From: Pseudomonadota bacterium
Lineage (GTDB): Bacteria > Desulfobacterota > Desulfobacteria > Desulfobacterales > JAHIVH01
Direction of reading: 5' to 3'
NCBI GenBank assembly: GCA_018816735.1
Contig: JAHIVH010000113.1
Span: 1-64,000 of the forward strand
DNA: 64,000 nucleotides
Shown: positions 44,548 through 54,176 of the stretch, piece after piece
How the letters are laid out: each line of letters begins with the position of its first letter
Numbering within the stretch: the first letter of the stretch is position 1
The notes under the pieces: generated by a model
Database searches by the model: none
Seen by the model: the letters and a program-made list of their open reading frames with translations, nothing else
Told to the model about the DNA's origin: nothing
Position numbers and translations under genes: made by a program

Positions 44548-45363
44548 TCAGGGAATCCACTTGTCTATCTGAAGCATATTTCCTATTTCACTGAATTCCT
44601 TTGTATTTTCTTTGCTGATAAAGAGGTTTCTCATTTTTTCGACACTTTCCAGGGATACATTCTTTTCAAAATAGCATAATACTGGCATTGAAAGGGGTTT
44701 TGACTCTAAAAGTGGAATTAAATTACTGACAATCTTGGGGTAGATTCTTTCTATTTTTTCCAGATTGTCCCTGACGACCAGGGCCATATCAACCTGGCCA
44801 AGGGCTAGTGCAAAAATAGCATCCGAATCTTTGGAAACCTTTATCTTCTTTACGCTGCAGGCATCTACATTTTTTTCCGAAAAAAGGATGTCATTGAGTA
44901 TATCATCACTCATCGGCCCCATGGATGTAAGGGCAAGCGTCTTGTCTTTCATATTCTTCAAATCAATACCGGAATCTTTTTTCACCATAAGAATCTTGGT
45001 ATAAGAAGTGCTTCCGTTTCTTGAAGGCACCAAAAAGGGTTTAAGGGACAATTCATCTGCATATTGCTTCAAGAGCCATTCAGGAGCAAGAATAAATTCC
45101 GGCATATTTTCCTTTATCTTATGCATAAAATCGGAAAACCTCAGAAAAGGCTGAAATCCAATAACCACATTTTTATTATTAAAAAATGTGTCCATCTCTT
45201 TTTTCAGGTTGCCCAGGTTGTTTTGGGAAGAATCAGGAAAAAAATAGTAAAAGTCAATTTTATCGGATGCTGTAAAACCAACTATGGCGAGAATGGCCAA
45301 CAGCAAAGCAATTGTATGTTTCGAGCGCAGATATAGTTTCATAATAATTTTGATTAGAACCAA
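44548..45363 (-). CDS. PhnD-like periplasmic solute-binding protein
   Basis: A 271-residue protein with a single N-terminal hydrophobic signal or anchor (KHTIALLLAILAIVGFTA). The body has the layout of the phosphonate/phosphite binding-protein group: FFNNKNVVIGFQPFLRFSDFMHKI, a PEFILAPEWLL block, then KDKTLALTSMGPMSDDILND and FALALGQVDMALVVRDNLEKI. No ABC ATPase or permease gene is present, so a sensory role, feeding one of the histidine kinases across the intergenic region, is more likely than uptake. The start is unclear: TTG at 45363 or ATG at 45342, neither with a good ribosome-binding site. Confidence 0.7.
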   Translation of the reverse strand: MVLIKIIMKLYLRSKHTIALLLAILAIVGFTASDKIDFYYFFPDSSQNNLGNLKKEMDTFFNNKNVVIGFQPFLRFSDFMHKIKENMPEFILAPEWLLKQYADELSLKPFLVPSRNGSTSYTKILMVKKDSGIDLKNMKDKTLALTSMGPMSDDILNDILFSEKNVDACSVKKIKVSKDSDAIFALALGQVDMALVVRDNLEKIERIYPKIVSNLIPLLESKPLSMPVLCYFEKNVSLESVEKMRNLFISKENTKEFSEIGNMLQIDKWIP

Positions 45364-45704
45364 AGGAGAAGACCGTATGCCGGGTCATCTCAAATTATCC
45401 ATCTGTTCAGTCGTAATTTACCCTATTTCAATAGATCGAATTCGTTTATACGTCCAACAGATTATATTTTCAAGGTTATTTTTACTGAATAATCTTTCAG
45501 ACGGTCCTTTTCTATAATAGCTTTGACTTGGATTATTACTAATTTGATTTAACAAACCTTCATACCTGTACAAAAGTTCTTTGACTTAGAAAAGTCATTT
45601 TGCTATGTTACCGACTTATCGAAAGGTTTTTATACTTTTTGATGGAATGAATTCATTTGCCATTAGCTGGGGTTATCTAAAATCAATAAAATACTCTTTT
45701 TCAT
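45364..45704. other. Divergent intergenic region between two binding-protein genes
   Basis: An AT-rich spacer of about 340 bases. Its one good signal is the plus-strand promoter at 45581-45609. A related word, CTTTGACTTGG, occurs 58 bases earlier (45521) without a matching -10. No minus-strand promoter or RNA gene is evident. Confidence 0.4.
45581..45609 (+). promoter_or_regulatory. Sigma-70-type promoter of the sensor operon
   Basis: TTGACT and TATGTT are separated by exactly 17 bases, giving a near-consensus housekeeping promoter. Transcription would begin near 45616, about 90 bases before the binding-protein ATG at 45705. Confidence 0.55.
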
Positions 45705-46646
45705 ATGAAAAATATAATTCCATTAATTGTTATCATCATACTGATAACCTCGCGCTTTTCGTATTCTTTTGCTGACAATCATATAGCAATTCTCCTTTCA
45801 AGTGAGGGTGCTGCTTATACCGGGCCAGCCAGAACATTTGAAGCTGAAGTCGGCACGCCTGTAAGAATTTACAATCTTGAGGGTGATGTGAAAAATGCAT
45901 CTGCCATTATGGAAAAAATCTATAATAACAAGCCTTCGTTAATTTATGCTCTTGGCGCCAAAGCCGCATATATTGCAAAAATTGAAGCCATAAAAAAGGA
46001 GAGGTCTGATATTCCCATTGTTTTTGCGATGGTTCTGAACTGGGAGCGATATGATCTTTTAAATGGTTCTGATTATATAGCCGGCGTATCGACAGATCTT
46101 GATCCCGGGACACAATTTGCGTACCTGAATTTATTTGCGCCACATGTAAAAAAAATAGGCGTGATTTACAGTAAAACACATTCCGCCCGTAAAATCGAAC
46201 AAGCCATAAATGTTTCACGCCTTCTTAATCTTGAGCTGATAACCGAAACGATTTCGCATCACAAAGAATTCAGAAACGCGTTTAATAAGATGCAAAAAAA
46301 GATCGATGCTTTCTGGATAGTGACAGATCCTGTTATTTTCACACCCAGAAATATGGAATGGTTAAAAGATAAATGTATTAACAACAACATCGTCAATATG
46401 GGGCAATCCAAAAATATTGCCGACCTGGGCATTCTTTTAGCTGTCGATATAGACAGTCAGGATATCGGCATTCAATCAGCCTCCATTGCAAAAAACATTA
46501 TTTTGCGAAACCAAAGTCCGAAAAGCATCGGTGTCATGCCTCCACTTGGCACTGAACTGATTTTGAACTTGAAAACAGCAAATAAAATCGGACTGCGTAT
46601 TCATGCAGATGCAAAAAATATAGCAAATAAAATCATCGGCGAATAA
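45705..46646 (+). CDS. ABC transporter substrate-binding-like protein (PF04392 type)
   Basis: A 313-residue exported protein with a signal peptide (IIPLIVIIILITSRFSYSFA, cleaved near ADN). The fold signature is that of the ABC_sub_bind family: HIAILLSSEGAAYTGPARTFEAEV, PSLIYALGAKAAYIAKIEA, IPIVFAMVLNW, GVSTDLDPGTQFAYLNLFAPHVKKIGVIYSK and AFWIVTDPVIFTPRNMEWL. Members occur with transport genes for various amino acids or other ligands, and also as sensory proteins beside histidine kinases. There is no permease here. The next gene is a hybrid histidine kinase, which supports sensing. Confidence 0.82.
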   Translation: MKNIIPLIVIIILITSRFSYSFADNHIAILLSSEGAAYTGPARTFEAEVGTPVRIYNLEGDVKNASAIMEKIYNNKPSLIYALGAKAAYIAKIEAIKKERSDIPIVFAMVLNWERYDLLNGSDYIAGVSTDLDPGTQFAYLNLFAPHVKKIGVIYSKTHSARKIEQAINVSRLLNLELITETISHHKEFRNAFNKMQKKIDAFWIVTDPVIFTPRNMEWLKDKCINNNIVNMGQSKNIADLGILLAVDIDSQDIGIQSASIAKNIILRNQSPKSIGVMPPLGTELILNLKTANKIGLRIHADAKNIANKIIGE

Positions 46647-46702
46647 ACAAAAAAAATGGCGTAATTAAAGCATATTACGTCTTATTGAATCCAAATAGGC
46701 GC

Positions 46703-46732
46703 TTGACAACCCGTTGATGGTTCATGTATTCG
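46703..46732 (+). promoter_or_regulatory. Possible sigma-70 promoter before the hybrid kinase
   Basis: TTGACA and TATTCG are 18 bases apart. Transcription would begin near 46739, which is compatible with translation from ATG 46782 but not from the upstream TTG at 46737. The -10 element is weak. Confidence 0.3.
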
Positions 46733-46781
46733 TTAATTGATATGCTTTGCCGTGCCCGGCACCACCGCCCAAAAGGTATTC

Positions 46782-48863
46782 ATGGAAAAAGAAATATCAG
46801 AAGAAAATAAACGCATTCTCGTCATTGATGATGATGCTGAAATATGCAATGTCTACAAAAAAGTGTTGTCTCCTCAGGTGCGACATAAAAACTCCGCACT
46901 GCAACAAATGGAAAATCTGTTAGACACCGGAAAAGACCCGTTAAAAAAAAGAAAAACTGATTTCATAGTGGAAGCGGCATCCCAAGGACAAAAAGGGTTC
47001 GAACTGGTTAAGGCCTCTATTGAGCAGAAAAAACCATTTGCCGTGGCATTTATTGATATCAGAATGCCTCCCGGATGGGACGGGATGGAAACCGCAAAAA
47101 GGATTCGTGCAATTGATTCCCATATCGAAATTGTAATTGTAACCGCGTATTCCGATCGCTCCAGGGATGAGATCGTACAAGTGGTCGGCGCACCGGAAAA
47201 ACTGCTATTTTTAAGAAAGCCTTTTGATTCCGAAGAGATCCTGCAGCTGGCTCTCTCTTTGACAGAGAAATGGAATATTGCCAGAAAGGAAGAAAAAACA
47301 AAATCTGAATTGATCAGGTCAGAATCCCGATTTCGCGCTCTGGTCGAAACAACCAGTGACTTTGTCTGGGAAACCGATGCAGACGGCCGGTTTACTTATT
47401 GCTCACCTGTATGTGAAAATATGTATGGCTATCAGGCAGATGAACTGATCGGGCTGTCCCTTTTCAACTCGATGGCGTATCGGGGCGATGGAATTGCCCT
47501 GGAAAATTTTTTTACTGAAAATAGTGACACGCAAACTTCTTTTTATAATATCGAACGCTCTATTCAAAAAAAAAACGGCCAACAAGTATATGTTGAAACC
47601 AGTGGCACGAAAGTTTTCAACCAGAATGGTGCGGTTATTAATTACAGAGGCATTGACCGTGACATCACCCAAAGAAAACAAAATGAAGAAGAAAAGATTC
47701 GACTGGAAAAACAATACCGCCAAAGCCAAAAAATGGAAGCAATCGGAACCCTTGCTGGTGGTATTGCTCATGATTTCAATAATATTCTTTCAGTAATTAT
47801 GGGGTACACCCAGCTTGCAAAAAATGCACTTCCTGTAGGCAGCGCCGCTAAAACATTTCTCGAGAAAGTCATGCTGGCAAATAACCGTGCCGCCGAACTA
47901 ATCCATCAGATTCTGGCATTCAGCCGCCAAACTGAAAAAGAAATGAAGCCTATAAATATGGGAGCTGCAATTAAAGAGACACTGCACATGCTAAGGGCTT
48001 CCTTGCCTTCGACAATAAAAATCAGCCAGGACATACAAATTGAACTGGGAAAAGATGTTATCCGGGCGGATGCCACACAAATCAACCAGATGCTAATGAA
48101 CCTGTGTACGAATGCAGCCCAGTCGATGAAATCAAATGGTGGCAGGCTATATGTTTCACTGGAAAGCATTGAAATAGAGGAAGTGCGAGACGCCATCTAT
48201 TCAGATTTGAATCCTGGCGCATACTTAAAAATATCTGTAAGTGACACCGGACACGGCATGGATCAACAGGTTATGGAAAAAATATTCGAACCTTTTTATT
48301 CTACAAAACAAGTCGGCGAAGGAACCGGTTTGGGTCTTTCTGTTGTCCATGGTATTGTTAAAAATCACGGTGGTGTGATAAAAGTTTATAGCAGGCCTGG
48401 TAAAGGCTCGACATTCACGATTATTCTTCCCCGATTTAAAGGTGAAGGATCTGTAGAGAGTAAATTTGATACCGGATTTACTGAAATTCCAACTGGCACT
48501 GAAAAAATACTTTTTGTCGATGATGAAAAAGATCTGGTGGATATCGGTAAAGAACTGATAGGGAGCCTTGGTTACAAGGTTACAGCCACAAGCAACAGTA
48601 TGGAAGCATTAAAAATTTTTACCAATCAATATAAAGAATTTGACCTTGTAATCACGGACATGACCATGCCGGATATGACAGGTGAAATCCTGGCAAAAAA
48701 TATTTTAACCATTCGGCCTGACATGCCGATTATACTCTGCTCCGGTTTTACAGATGCAACCGTATACAAAAAAGTTAAAGCCATCGGTGTCAGGGAATAT
48801 GTGATGAAACCATTCAACCTGCCGGATATCGCAAAAGTTATCCGGAAAGTGCTTGATGTATAG
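46782..48863 (+). CDS. Hybrid histidine kinase, REC-PAS-HisKA-HATPase-REC
   Basis: A 693-residue cytoplasmic kinase. A receiver (about 10-150, Asp about 91 in AFIDIRMP, Lys in LRKPF) carries an unusual insert of about 50 residues after its first helix (SALQQMENLLDTGKD...). A PAS/PAC sensor follows (about 185-300, LVETTSDFVWETDADGRF), then a HisKA domain with the phospho-acceptor in AGGIAHDFNN (about 328), the HATPase (about 425-545, DTGHGMD and GTGLGLSVV), and a second receiver (about 575-690, LVITDMTMPDMTG, VMKPF). I choose ATG 46782, after AAAAGG. It has no membrane helix, so it must receive its signal from a partner such as the second kinase. It lies 135 bases after the binding-protein gene. 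Confidence 0.9.
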   Translation: MEKEISEENKRILVIDDDAEICNVYKKVLSPQVRHKNSALQQMENLLDTGKDPLKKRKTDFIVEAASQGQKGFELVKASIEQKKPFAVAFIDIRMPPGWDGMETAKRIRAIDSHIEIVIVTAYSDRSRDEIVQVVGAPEKLLFLRKPFDSEEILQLALSLTEKWNIARKEEKTKSELIRSESRFRALVETTSDFVWETDADGRFTYCSPVCENMYGYQADELIGLSLFNSMAYRGDGIALENFFTENSDTQTSFYNIERSIQKKNGQQVYVETSGTKVFNQNGAVINYRGIDRDITQRKQNEEEKIRLEKQYRQSQKMEAIGTLAGGIAHDFNNILSVIMGYTQLAKNALPVGSAAKTFLEKVMLANNRAAELIHQILAFSRQTEKEMKPINMGAAIKETLHMLRASLPSTIKISQDIQIELGKDVIRADATQINQMLMNLCTNAAQSMKSNGGRLYVSLESIEIEEVRDAIYSDLNPGAYLKISVSDTGHGMDQQVMEKIFEPFYSTKQVGEGTGLGLSVVHGIVKNHGGVIKVYSRPGKGSTFTIILPRFKGEGSVESKFDTGFTEIPTGTEKILFVDDEKDLVDIGKELIGSLGYKVTATSNSMEALKIFTNQYKEFDLVITDMTMPDMTGEILAKNILTIRPDMPIILCSGFTDATVYKKVKAIGVREYVMKPFNLPDIAKVIRKVLDV

Positions 48864-48983
48864 TGATGTGCGGGTTTGTATGAATAATTTCGTCCTTCTA
48901 TTATCAAATAAGGATTTTATAAAATCACTTCATGATTTTTTATGTAAGGTTCAGACATAACTTTAAAGAAACACCCAGGTCGT

Positions 48984-50780
48984 ATGATCCAAAAATTCAC
49001 ACCATCCATTCGAACCTATCTGATCCTGATGAATTTCATATTGCTGTTCCTTTTATTTCCATCCACCATACTTCTGCTTTTGCAGCAGGAAGCAAAAAAC
49101 AGGGATGTTGAACTCAAACGGAATCTTAACCAGATTCGATTCAACCTTGAGAGCAGAAGAGCCACACTTACGCGAAATATGGCCCTAAGTGCCGGACAGG
49201 CTATTGCCGGATATGATTTTACATTTTTAAATATATTGGTTGATCAGGTGGTCGAGGATGATCCGGAAATAATTTATTGCATCATCATGTCAAAAGATCG
49301 GATTGCGTTAGCCCACAGTGACCACCAGAAAATAGGCAGCTTCCTTAACAGTCAGATTGATGACCAGGCAGCGAATATCCTTAATAACGATTTTGAAGCA
49401 TCCATTTCAGAAAAAAAATCCAGTACCTCTATACAAAGTGGTCGCGGAATACGCTTTATTGAATCTTTTTTTCAAGAGAATGATGGTAAAGAGCCAATGA
49501 TGGAATCCATTGCACCGGTTTATAACGGGAATGAATTGTGGGGAGCCATACGATGCGGTTATTCATTGAAAAGCATTTTAAATGAAATTCACAAGGCCAA
49601 AGAGGATTGGGATGCCAAAGTTGAACAGTATAAACTCTTCCTGATAACGACTATCGGCATTTTTTTTTCAATTGCATGTGTTGCTGCAGTGTTGTTTACG
49701 AGGTTGTTTGTCAAACCTTTACGCATACTATCCGATGGCGTCAGTCGGATAGCTGACGGAAACCTTGAGCATCCAATTGAACAAAAGGGACTGGTTTTCA
49801 AGGAGTTTATGGAATTATCAAATGCGTTTAATGTGATGACGGATAAATTGAAGACATCATACCACGAGCTGGGTGAATACAACCGTTTTCTGGAAAAAAA
49901 GGTTGCGGAACGGACAATGGCATTGAAGGAGGCTCAGGATCACCTGCTGCGACAGGCACATGAAGCAGGTATGGCGGAAATGGCGGTAGGAATGTTGCAT
50001 AATATCGGAAACGCCATAACGCCTGCCGGCGTCAGCGCCTCTCTCCTGTTGAAAAAATTTCGTGAAAGCCCGATACGGAGAGGATTTGATCAAGCCTCCC
50101 GGCAAATACTATCCGTGATTGAGCATTCTTCTCTATACGATGCCAGTGAAATAGACCGGCTTTGCCAAATCGTCAGACTGTTATCTGAAAGTATCAGGGA
50201 AGAATACAATCATGCCATGGCGGAAATTAATAAAATTCAGAGCACCCACGAACATATCGAAAGTATCATTCATCTTCAAATGCAATATGGCATATTTGGG
50301 GATTTTGATAAAATCAATATCAATTTAATTGTCGAAGATGCATTGAAAATGCTGAATGATTCAATTGAAAAACGAAAAATCAAAGTCATAAAAAATTTGT
50401 CCGCCAGTTCTCTTGTCAGAATTCAAAAGGCAAGGCTCATTCAAATTCTGGTTAATTTGATCAAAAACAGCATCGAGTCTATGGAAAATGTTTCTGAAAA
50501 TAACCGTATCCTGACGATATCAACACGGTGTGATGAAAAACAGGATGATATTGTTCTTACAATCGGTGACTCCGGCATTGGCTTTTCCGATGAAGAAAAA
50601 GAAAAACTTTTTAGATTCGGATACACGACCAAAGCAAAAGGGACAGGTTTTGGCCTGCATTCATGCGCCAACTATCTTATTGCCAGCAATGGCTCCATAT
50701 CTGCATTCAGCGCCCAGAAAGGCAAAGGGGCTGTATTCACTATCCGCCTGCCCAAAGATACAAGTCCAAATCAATTGTAA
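48984..50780 (+). CDS. Membrane sensor histidine kinase with HAMP domain
   Basis: A 598-residue inner membrane kinase. Transmembrane helix 1 (about 14-33) and helix 2 (about 216-236) flank a periplasmic sensor domain of about 180 residues with CACHE-like features (ILVDQVVEDDPEIIYCIIMSKD, MESIAPVYNGNELWGAIRCGYS). A HAMP domain (about 238-290) and a coiled coil precede the kinase core, with the His in GMLHNIGNAITP (about 337) and the HATPase (NLIKNSIESM, GDSGIGFSDEE, GTGFGLHSC). This GMLHNIGN-type core defines a distinct kinase group that often lacks a cognate receiver. Its partner is plausibly the hybrid kinase upstream. Confidence 0.9.
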   Translation: MIQKFTPSIRTYLILMNFILLFLLFPSTILLLLQQEAKNRDVELKRNLNQIRFNLESRRATLTRNMALSAGQAIAGYDFTFLNILVDQVVEDDPEIIYCIIMSKDRIALAHSDHQKIGSFLNSQIDDQAANILNNDFEASISEKKSSTSIQSGRGIRFIESFFQENDGKEPMMESIAPVYNGNELWGAIRCGYSLKSILNEIHKAKEDWDAKVEQYKLFLITTIGIFFSIACVAAVLFTRLFVKPLRILSDGVSRIADGNLEHPIEQKGLVFKEFMELSNAFNVMTDKLKTSYHELGEYNRFLEKKVAERTMALKEAQDHLLRQAHEAGMAEMAVGMLHNIGNAITPAGVSASLLLKKFRESPIRRGFDQASRQILSVIEHSSLYDASEIDRLCQIVRLLSESIREEYNHAMAEINKIQSTHEHIESIIHLQMQYGIFGDFDKININLIVEDALKMLNDSIEKRKIKVIKNLSASSLVRIQKARLIQILVNLIKNSIESMENVSENNRILTISTRCDEKQDDIVLTIGDSGIGFSDEEKEKLFRFGYTTKAKGTGFGLHSCANYLIASNGSISAFSAQKGKGAVFTIRLPKDTSPNQL

Positions 50781-50853
50781 ACCCATCCCTGAAAGTCATT
50801 AAGTTTATATTATAAAATTAGGGGATTATGATTTTAGTTATCGCAAATATTAC

Positions 50854-50881
50854 TTGACAATCAACAGATATCTCATATACG
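50854..50881 (+). promoter_or_regulatory. Candidate promoter of the TonB-receptor biosynthetic operon
   Basis: TTGACA (consensus -35) and TATACG are 16 bases apart. The start would be near 50889, with a 140-base leader to ATG 51029. This is the only convincing promoter between the sensor kinases and 60135. Confidence 0.4.
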
Positions 50882-51028
50882 ACAATAGGAAACTATTTAA
50901 TACTAGATATATAGTACCTGAATCATATTCAAAAAGATACAGGTAGCAACTTTAAACAAGTAATATTCTACAGTTATTTCATCCGTGACAAGTTATTGAT
51001 TCTAAAAACACGATCCATGGGAAGGGTT

Positions 51029-53110
51029 ATGAAACATAAATTAATATTTATCTCCATACTCACCATCTTTATTTTCAAGAACAGTGTGTTGACTGCCTGG
51101 TCTGAAGCAATGAAACCTGCGGAAGAAATGTTCCGGGATACAAAATATACAGAAGAAAAATACTACAAAACCGAAAGAGTTCTCCTTTCTGCGACAAAAA
51201 ACCTGATGGAGTCCAGAAAAGCCCCGGCCATAAATACAGTCATCACGGCAGAAGAAATTCGAAATATGGGGGCCAGAAATATTTTTGATGTTCTCAACCG
51301 GATCCCCGGGCTCTCCATTTCATGGAACCAGATAAAAGGACTGATTAACGTCAGAGGCGTTCAAACAGACCATTCAGAGAAGATTCTTTTAATGATTGAT
51401 GGTATGAGTATCAATGATTCCAATACAGGTTCACCAACTTTCTATTTTGGTGAGGATATGATGATTGAAAATATCAAAAGGATCGAAGTTGTACGGGGAC
51501 CTGGTTCGGCCCTATTTGGAGCCAATGCATTTATCGGGGTCATCAACATCATCACTAAGGAACCTGAAGATTACAATTCTGACGAAGTCTACTTGAGCCA
51601 CAGCAGCTTTGGCACCAATAGCCATACGGTCCTTTTCTCAAATACCAAAACAGATTTAAAGGTATCCGCTCATTTCAATTATTTTGATACTGATGGCGAG
51701 AGACCGACCATAGACGAGGATCTCGCATCCGTAAAAGGGATACCAGGAAGTCTTGCGCCAGGCAAAGCACAAGGATTCGACGAGAAATACGATTTTGGGC
51801 TGAAATTACGGTATAATGATTTTTCATTTAACAGCAGAATCATGGATAAGGAAAGAGGTGCGTTTGCCGGTGTCGCCGGTGCGCTGAATGATGAATCGAA
51901 AATAGATGTGACTCTCGTTTTGACCGATTTGACCTACAATAAAAATATCACCGATGATTTTAATTTATCCCTAAAGCTGTATGCACGCCATTACGATATG
52001 GATAATTATTTCGAAATGTTTTCAGAAGGATTTACGGGAACAACGGATAAAGGGTATATTGGCAATCCCTCAGCTAAAAATATCACGTCTGGCTGTGAAT
52101 TAACGACAAACGTGAAACGTGGAGACCATCTCATAACGGGTGGGTTGGTCTATGAAAATGATCGACAGTACAATGTCACTAGCATCAACAATTTTGACGA
52201 TCCTCTGTCAGCGCCCATCGACACAAGTTCAACCAAAAACTTCAATAAAAACGTCTCACGACAAATAGGCGCTGCGTTCATCCAGGAGATGTGGGAAATC
52301 ACCGCATACGATTCGCTCACATTGGGATTGCGCTTCGATTACTATGATGACTGTGGCGGAACAACAAATCCGAGAATGGCATATGTCCACGAGTTCAAGA
52401 ATGAAATGATTGTCAAACTGCTTTATGGCAGCGCATTTAGAGCACCAGCTTATAATGAACTTTATGTAATAAACAATAGTGCAGTTGAAGGCAATACGGA
52501 CCTCGAACCCGAAACAATCCAATCATTTGAAACTTCTTTTGAAGTGCCGATGTTTAAACACTTCAACTTAAATATAAACTATTTTTACAACATCATAGAA
52601 GATTTAATCCGTGTTGATGTAGGCAAATACAAGAATATATCCAAAGATTCTGAAATGCAAGGGGTTGAAGCTGAGCTCACATGTCATTTTGGGAAAAACA
52701 GATACGGTTATGTCAATACCAGTTATCAGGACTCGGAAGATACGGATGGGCATAAACTGCCCTATGTCGCAGAATGGATGGGGAATGCAGGATATAACCA
52801 TGAATTTTTCAATTTTCTGAATGCAAATCTCCATATCTCATGGATCGGCGAAAGAACGAGAAGCACTTCCGATCCACGTACAGACAATCCAGACCCAGCC
52901 ACACTTGTCGATTTGACCCTGATCGCCAGAAACTTTAATAAGACAATTGAAATTAAAGCTTCGGTATTCAATATGTTTAACGAGGATTTCGTTGCCCCGT
53001 CAACCACGCTTACAAACATGCCTGGCACTGACACCATCGTAGCTGCGATACCAAACGACCTGCCGCTTCATGAAAGAATGTTCTTATTCGAATTAATGTG
53101 CAAATTTTAA
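51029..53110 (+). CDS. TonB-dependent outer membrane receptor
   Basis: A receptor of about 693 residues. It has a signal peptide (KLIFISILTIFIFKNSVL), a plug domain (APAINTVITAEEIRNMGARNIFDVLNRIPGL, INVRGVQTDHSEKILLMIDGMSIND, IEVVRGPGSALFGANAFIGVINIITK), and a 22-strand-type barrel with the terminal signature FELMCKF ending in Phe. It imports a ligand across the outer membrane using TonB energy; no TonB/ExbBD gene is present. I start it at ATG 51029, preceded by GGAAGG; the frame is open from TTG 50996. It heads a tight operon, 24 bases before the methyltransferase, so it probably handles the compound that operon makes or modifies. Confidence 0.93.
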   Translation: MKHKLIFISILTIFIFKNSVLTAWSEAMKPAEEMFRDTKYTEEKYYKTERVLLSATKNLMESRKAPAINTVITAEEIRNMGARNIFDVLNRIPGLSISWNQIKGLINVRGVQTDHSEKILLMIDGMSINDSNTGSPTFYFGEDMMIENIKRIEVVRGPGSALFGANAFIGVINIITKEPEDYNSDEVYLSHSSFGTNSHTVLFSNTKTDLKVSAHFNYFDTDGERPTIDEDLASVKGIPGSLAPGKAQGFDEKYDFGLKLRYNDFSFNSRIMDKERGAFAGVAGALNDESKIDVTLVLTDLTYNKNITDDFNLSLKLYARHYDMDNYFEMFSEGFTGTTDKGYIGNPSAKNITSGCELTTNVKRGDHLITGGLVYENDRQYNVTSINNFDDPLSAPIDTSSTKNFNKNVSRQIGAAFIQEMWEITAYDSLTLGLRFDYYDDCGGTTNPRMAYVHEFKNEMIVKLLYGSAFRAPAYNELYVINNSAVEGNTDLEPETIQSFETSFEVPMFKHFNLNINYFYNIIEDLIRVDVGKYKNISKDSEMQGVEAELTCHFGKNRYGYVNTSYQDSEDTDGHKLPYVAEWMGNAGYNHEFFNFLNANLHISWIGERTRSTSDPRTDNPDPATLVDLTLIARNFNKTIEIKASVFNMFNEDFVAPSTTLTNMPGTDTIVAAIPNDLPLHERMFLFELMCKF

Positions 53111-53134
53111 AACCCTAAGGAAATGGAGGTCGGT

Positions 53135-54169
53135 ATGCCGAATAAAAGACTTTCCTTAACTGTTGATCCTTCGCCAATCATTGACATACTTTTAATGCCG
53201 TATGCTACAAATGCACTATCTGCCGCTATTATTGAACTCGATCTCTTTTCAAAGTTATTCAATGCTCCCTCAACATTTTACGAAATCAGGCAAATGACCG
53301 ATCTTCAGGAAAGACCGCTTAGGATTTTGCTAAATGCATTTCTTATATTCAATCTATTGAAAAAAGAAGAAGACCGATACCATTTAACGATGCTTTCAGA
53401 GACGTTTCTTGTAAAAGGAAACCCTTTTTATCTTGGGGAAAGTGTTCTTGGACTATTGAAAAATCCCATTACATATGAAAACTTTATTGCATCGGTTCAA
53501 ACGGGAAAACCAACTATTTACGATACGAACGATATCTTTGAAGTCCATAAAGGCGATGATGACAAAGCGCTGATGTTCACAAAGGCCATGCACATCAAAA
53601 GTCTCATGACCGGGTCTTCCATAGTAAAACAATTTGACTTTTCAAATTGCAACCAAATTGTTGATATCGGCGGAGGCTCTGGCGGCATATCACTAAGTAT
53701 CGCCGAATATTTTCCGAAAATTCATGCTGCAGTGTTTGATCTTCCTCAAATCTGTAATATCGCAGATAAGTATATATTGGAATCTGGACTCGCCGATAGG
53801 GTTACAACGATTCCTGGAGATATGTTTCAAGACGATTTCTCTGAAAAATTTCCCGGCAATACGGATATTGTGCTATTTTCCAGAATACTTCATGACTGGC
53901 CCAAAGGCAGATGTGATTTATTGCTCAACAAGGCTTGGGATGTACTTCCCTCCAAAGGCATTGTCATAGTTATTGAAGCGCTCCTTTGCGAAAATCAACC
54001 ACAAAGAATCACACCCTATCTGGAAAATCTCAGTATGCTCCTTTGGACACAGGGCGAACAATTTTCTGAAAAAGAAATCGAAAATCTTTTATCCAATGCA
54101 GGATTTATAGATGTTCGAATTTTTCCTATACTCGCAAATTATAATATAATTACGGCATGTAAACCCTAA
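53135..54169 (+). CDS. SAM-dependent O-methyltransferase (family 2, CrtF-like)
   Basis: A 344-residue class I methyltransferase. The N-terminal part (about 15-110) is the dimerisation/winged-helix domain typical of plant-like and bacterial small-molecule O-methyltransferases. The SAM site is VDIGGGSGGISLSIAEYFP (about 175-193) with AAVFDLPQI, and the catalytic base is the His in FSRILHDW (about 252). Relatives methylate hydroxyls on polyketides, carotenoids and other secondary metabolites. I start at 53135, five bases after GGAGG; an ATG 12 bases earlier overlaps that site. It is the second gene of the operon and ends seven bases before the condensation-like gene. Confidence 0.88.
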   Translation: MPNKRLSLTVDPSPIIDILLMPYATNALSAAIIELDLFSKLFNAPSTFYEIRQMTDLQERPLRILLNAFLIFNLLKKEEDRYHLTMLSETFLVKGNPFYLGESVLGLLKNPITYENFIASVQTGKPTIYDTNDIFEVHKGDDDKALMFTKAMHIKSLMTGSSIVKQFDFSNCNQIVDIGGGSGGISLSIAEYFPKIHAAVFDLPQICNIADKYILESGLADRVTTIPGDMFQDDFSEKFPGNTDIVLFSRILHDWPKGRCDLLLNKAWDVLPSKGIVIVIEALLCENQPQRITPYLENLSMLLWTQGEQFSEKEIENLLSNAGFIDVRIFPILANYNIITACKP

Positions 54170-54176
54170 CAAGTGA

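Noticed and set aside
45284-45517. 77-codon frame across the divergent promoter region
   Set aside because: It starts inside the opposite binding-protein gene, has no ribosome-binding site and no plausible protein composition.
44548-46646. A complete ABC transporter
   Set aside because: Two binding proteins are present but no ATPase or permease gene is found within 15 kb, so a transporter call is not supported.
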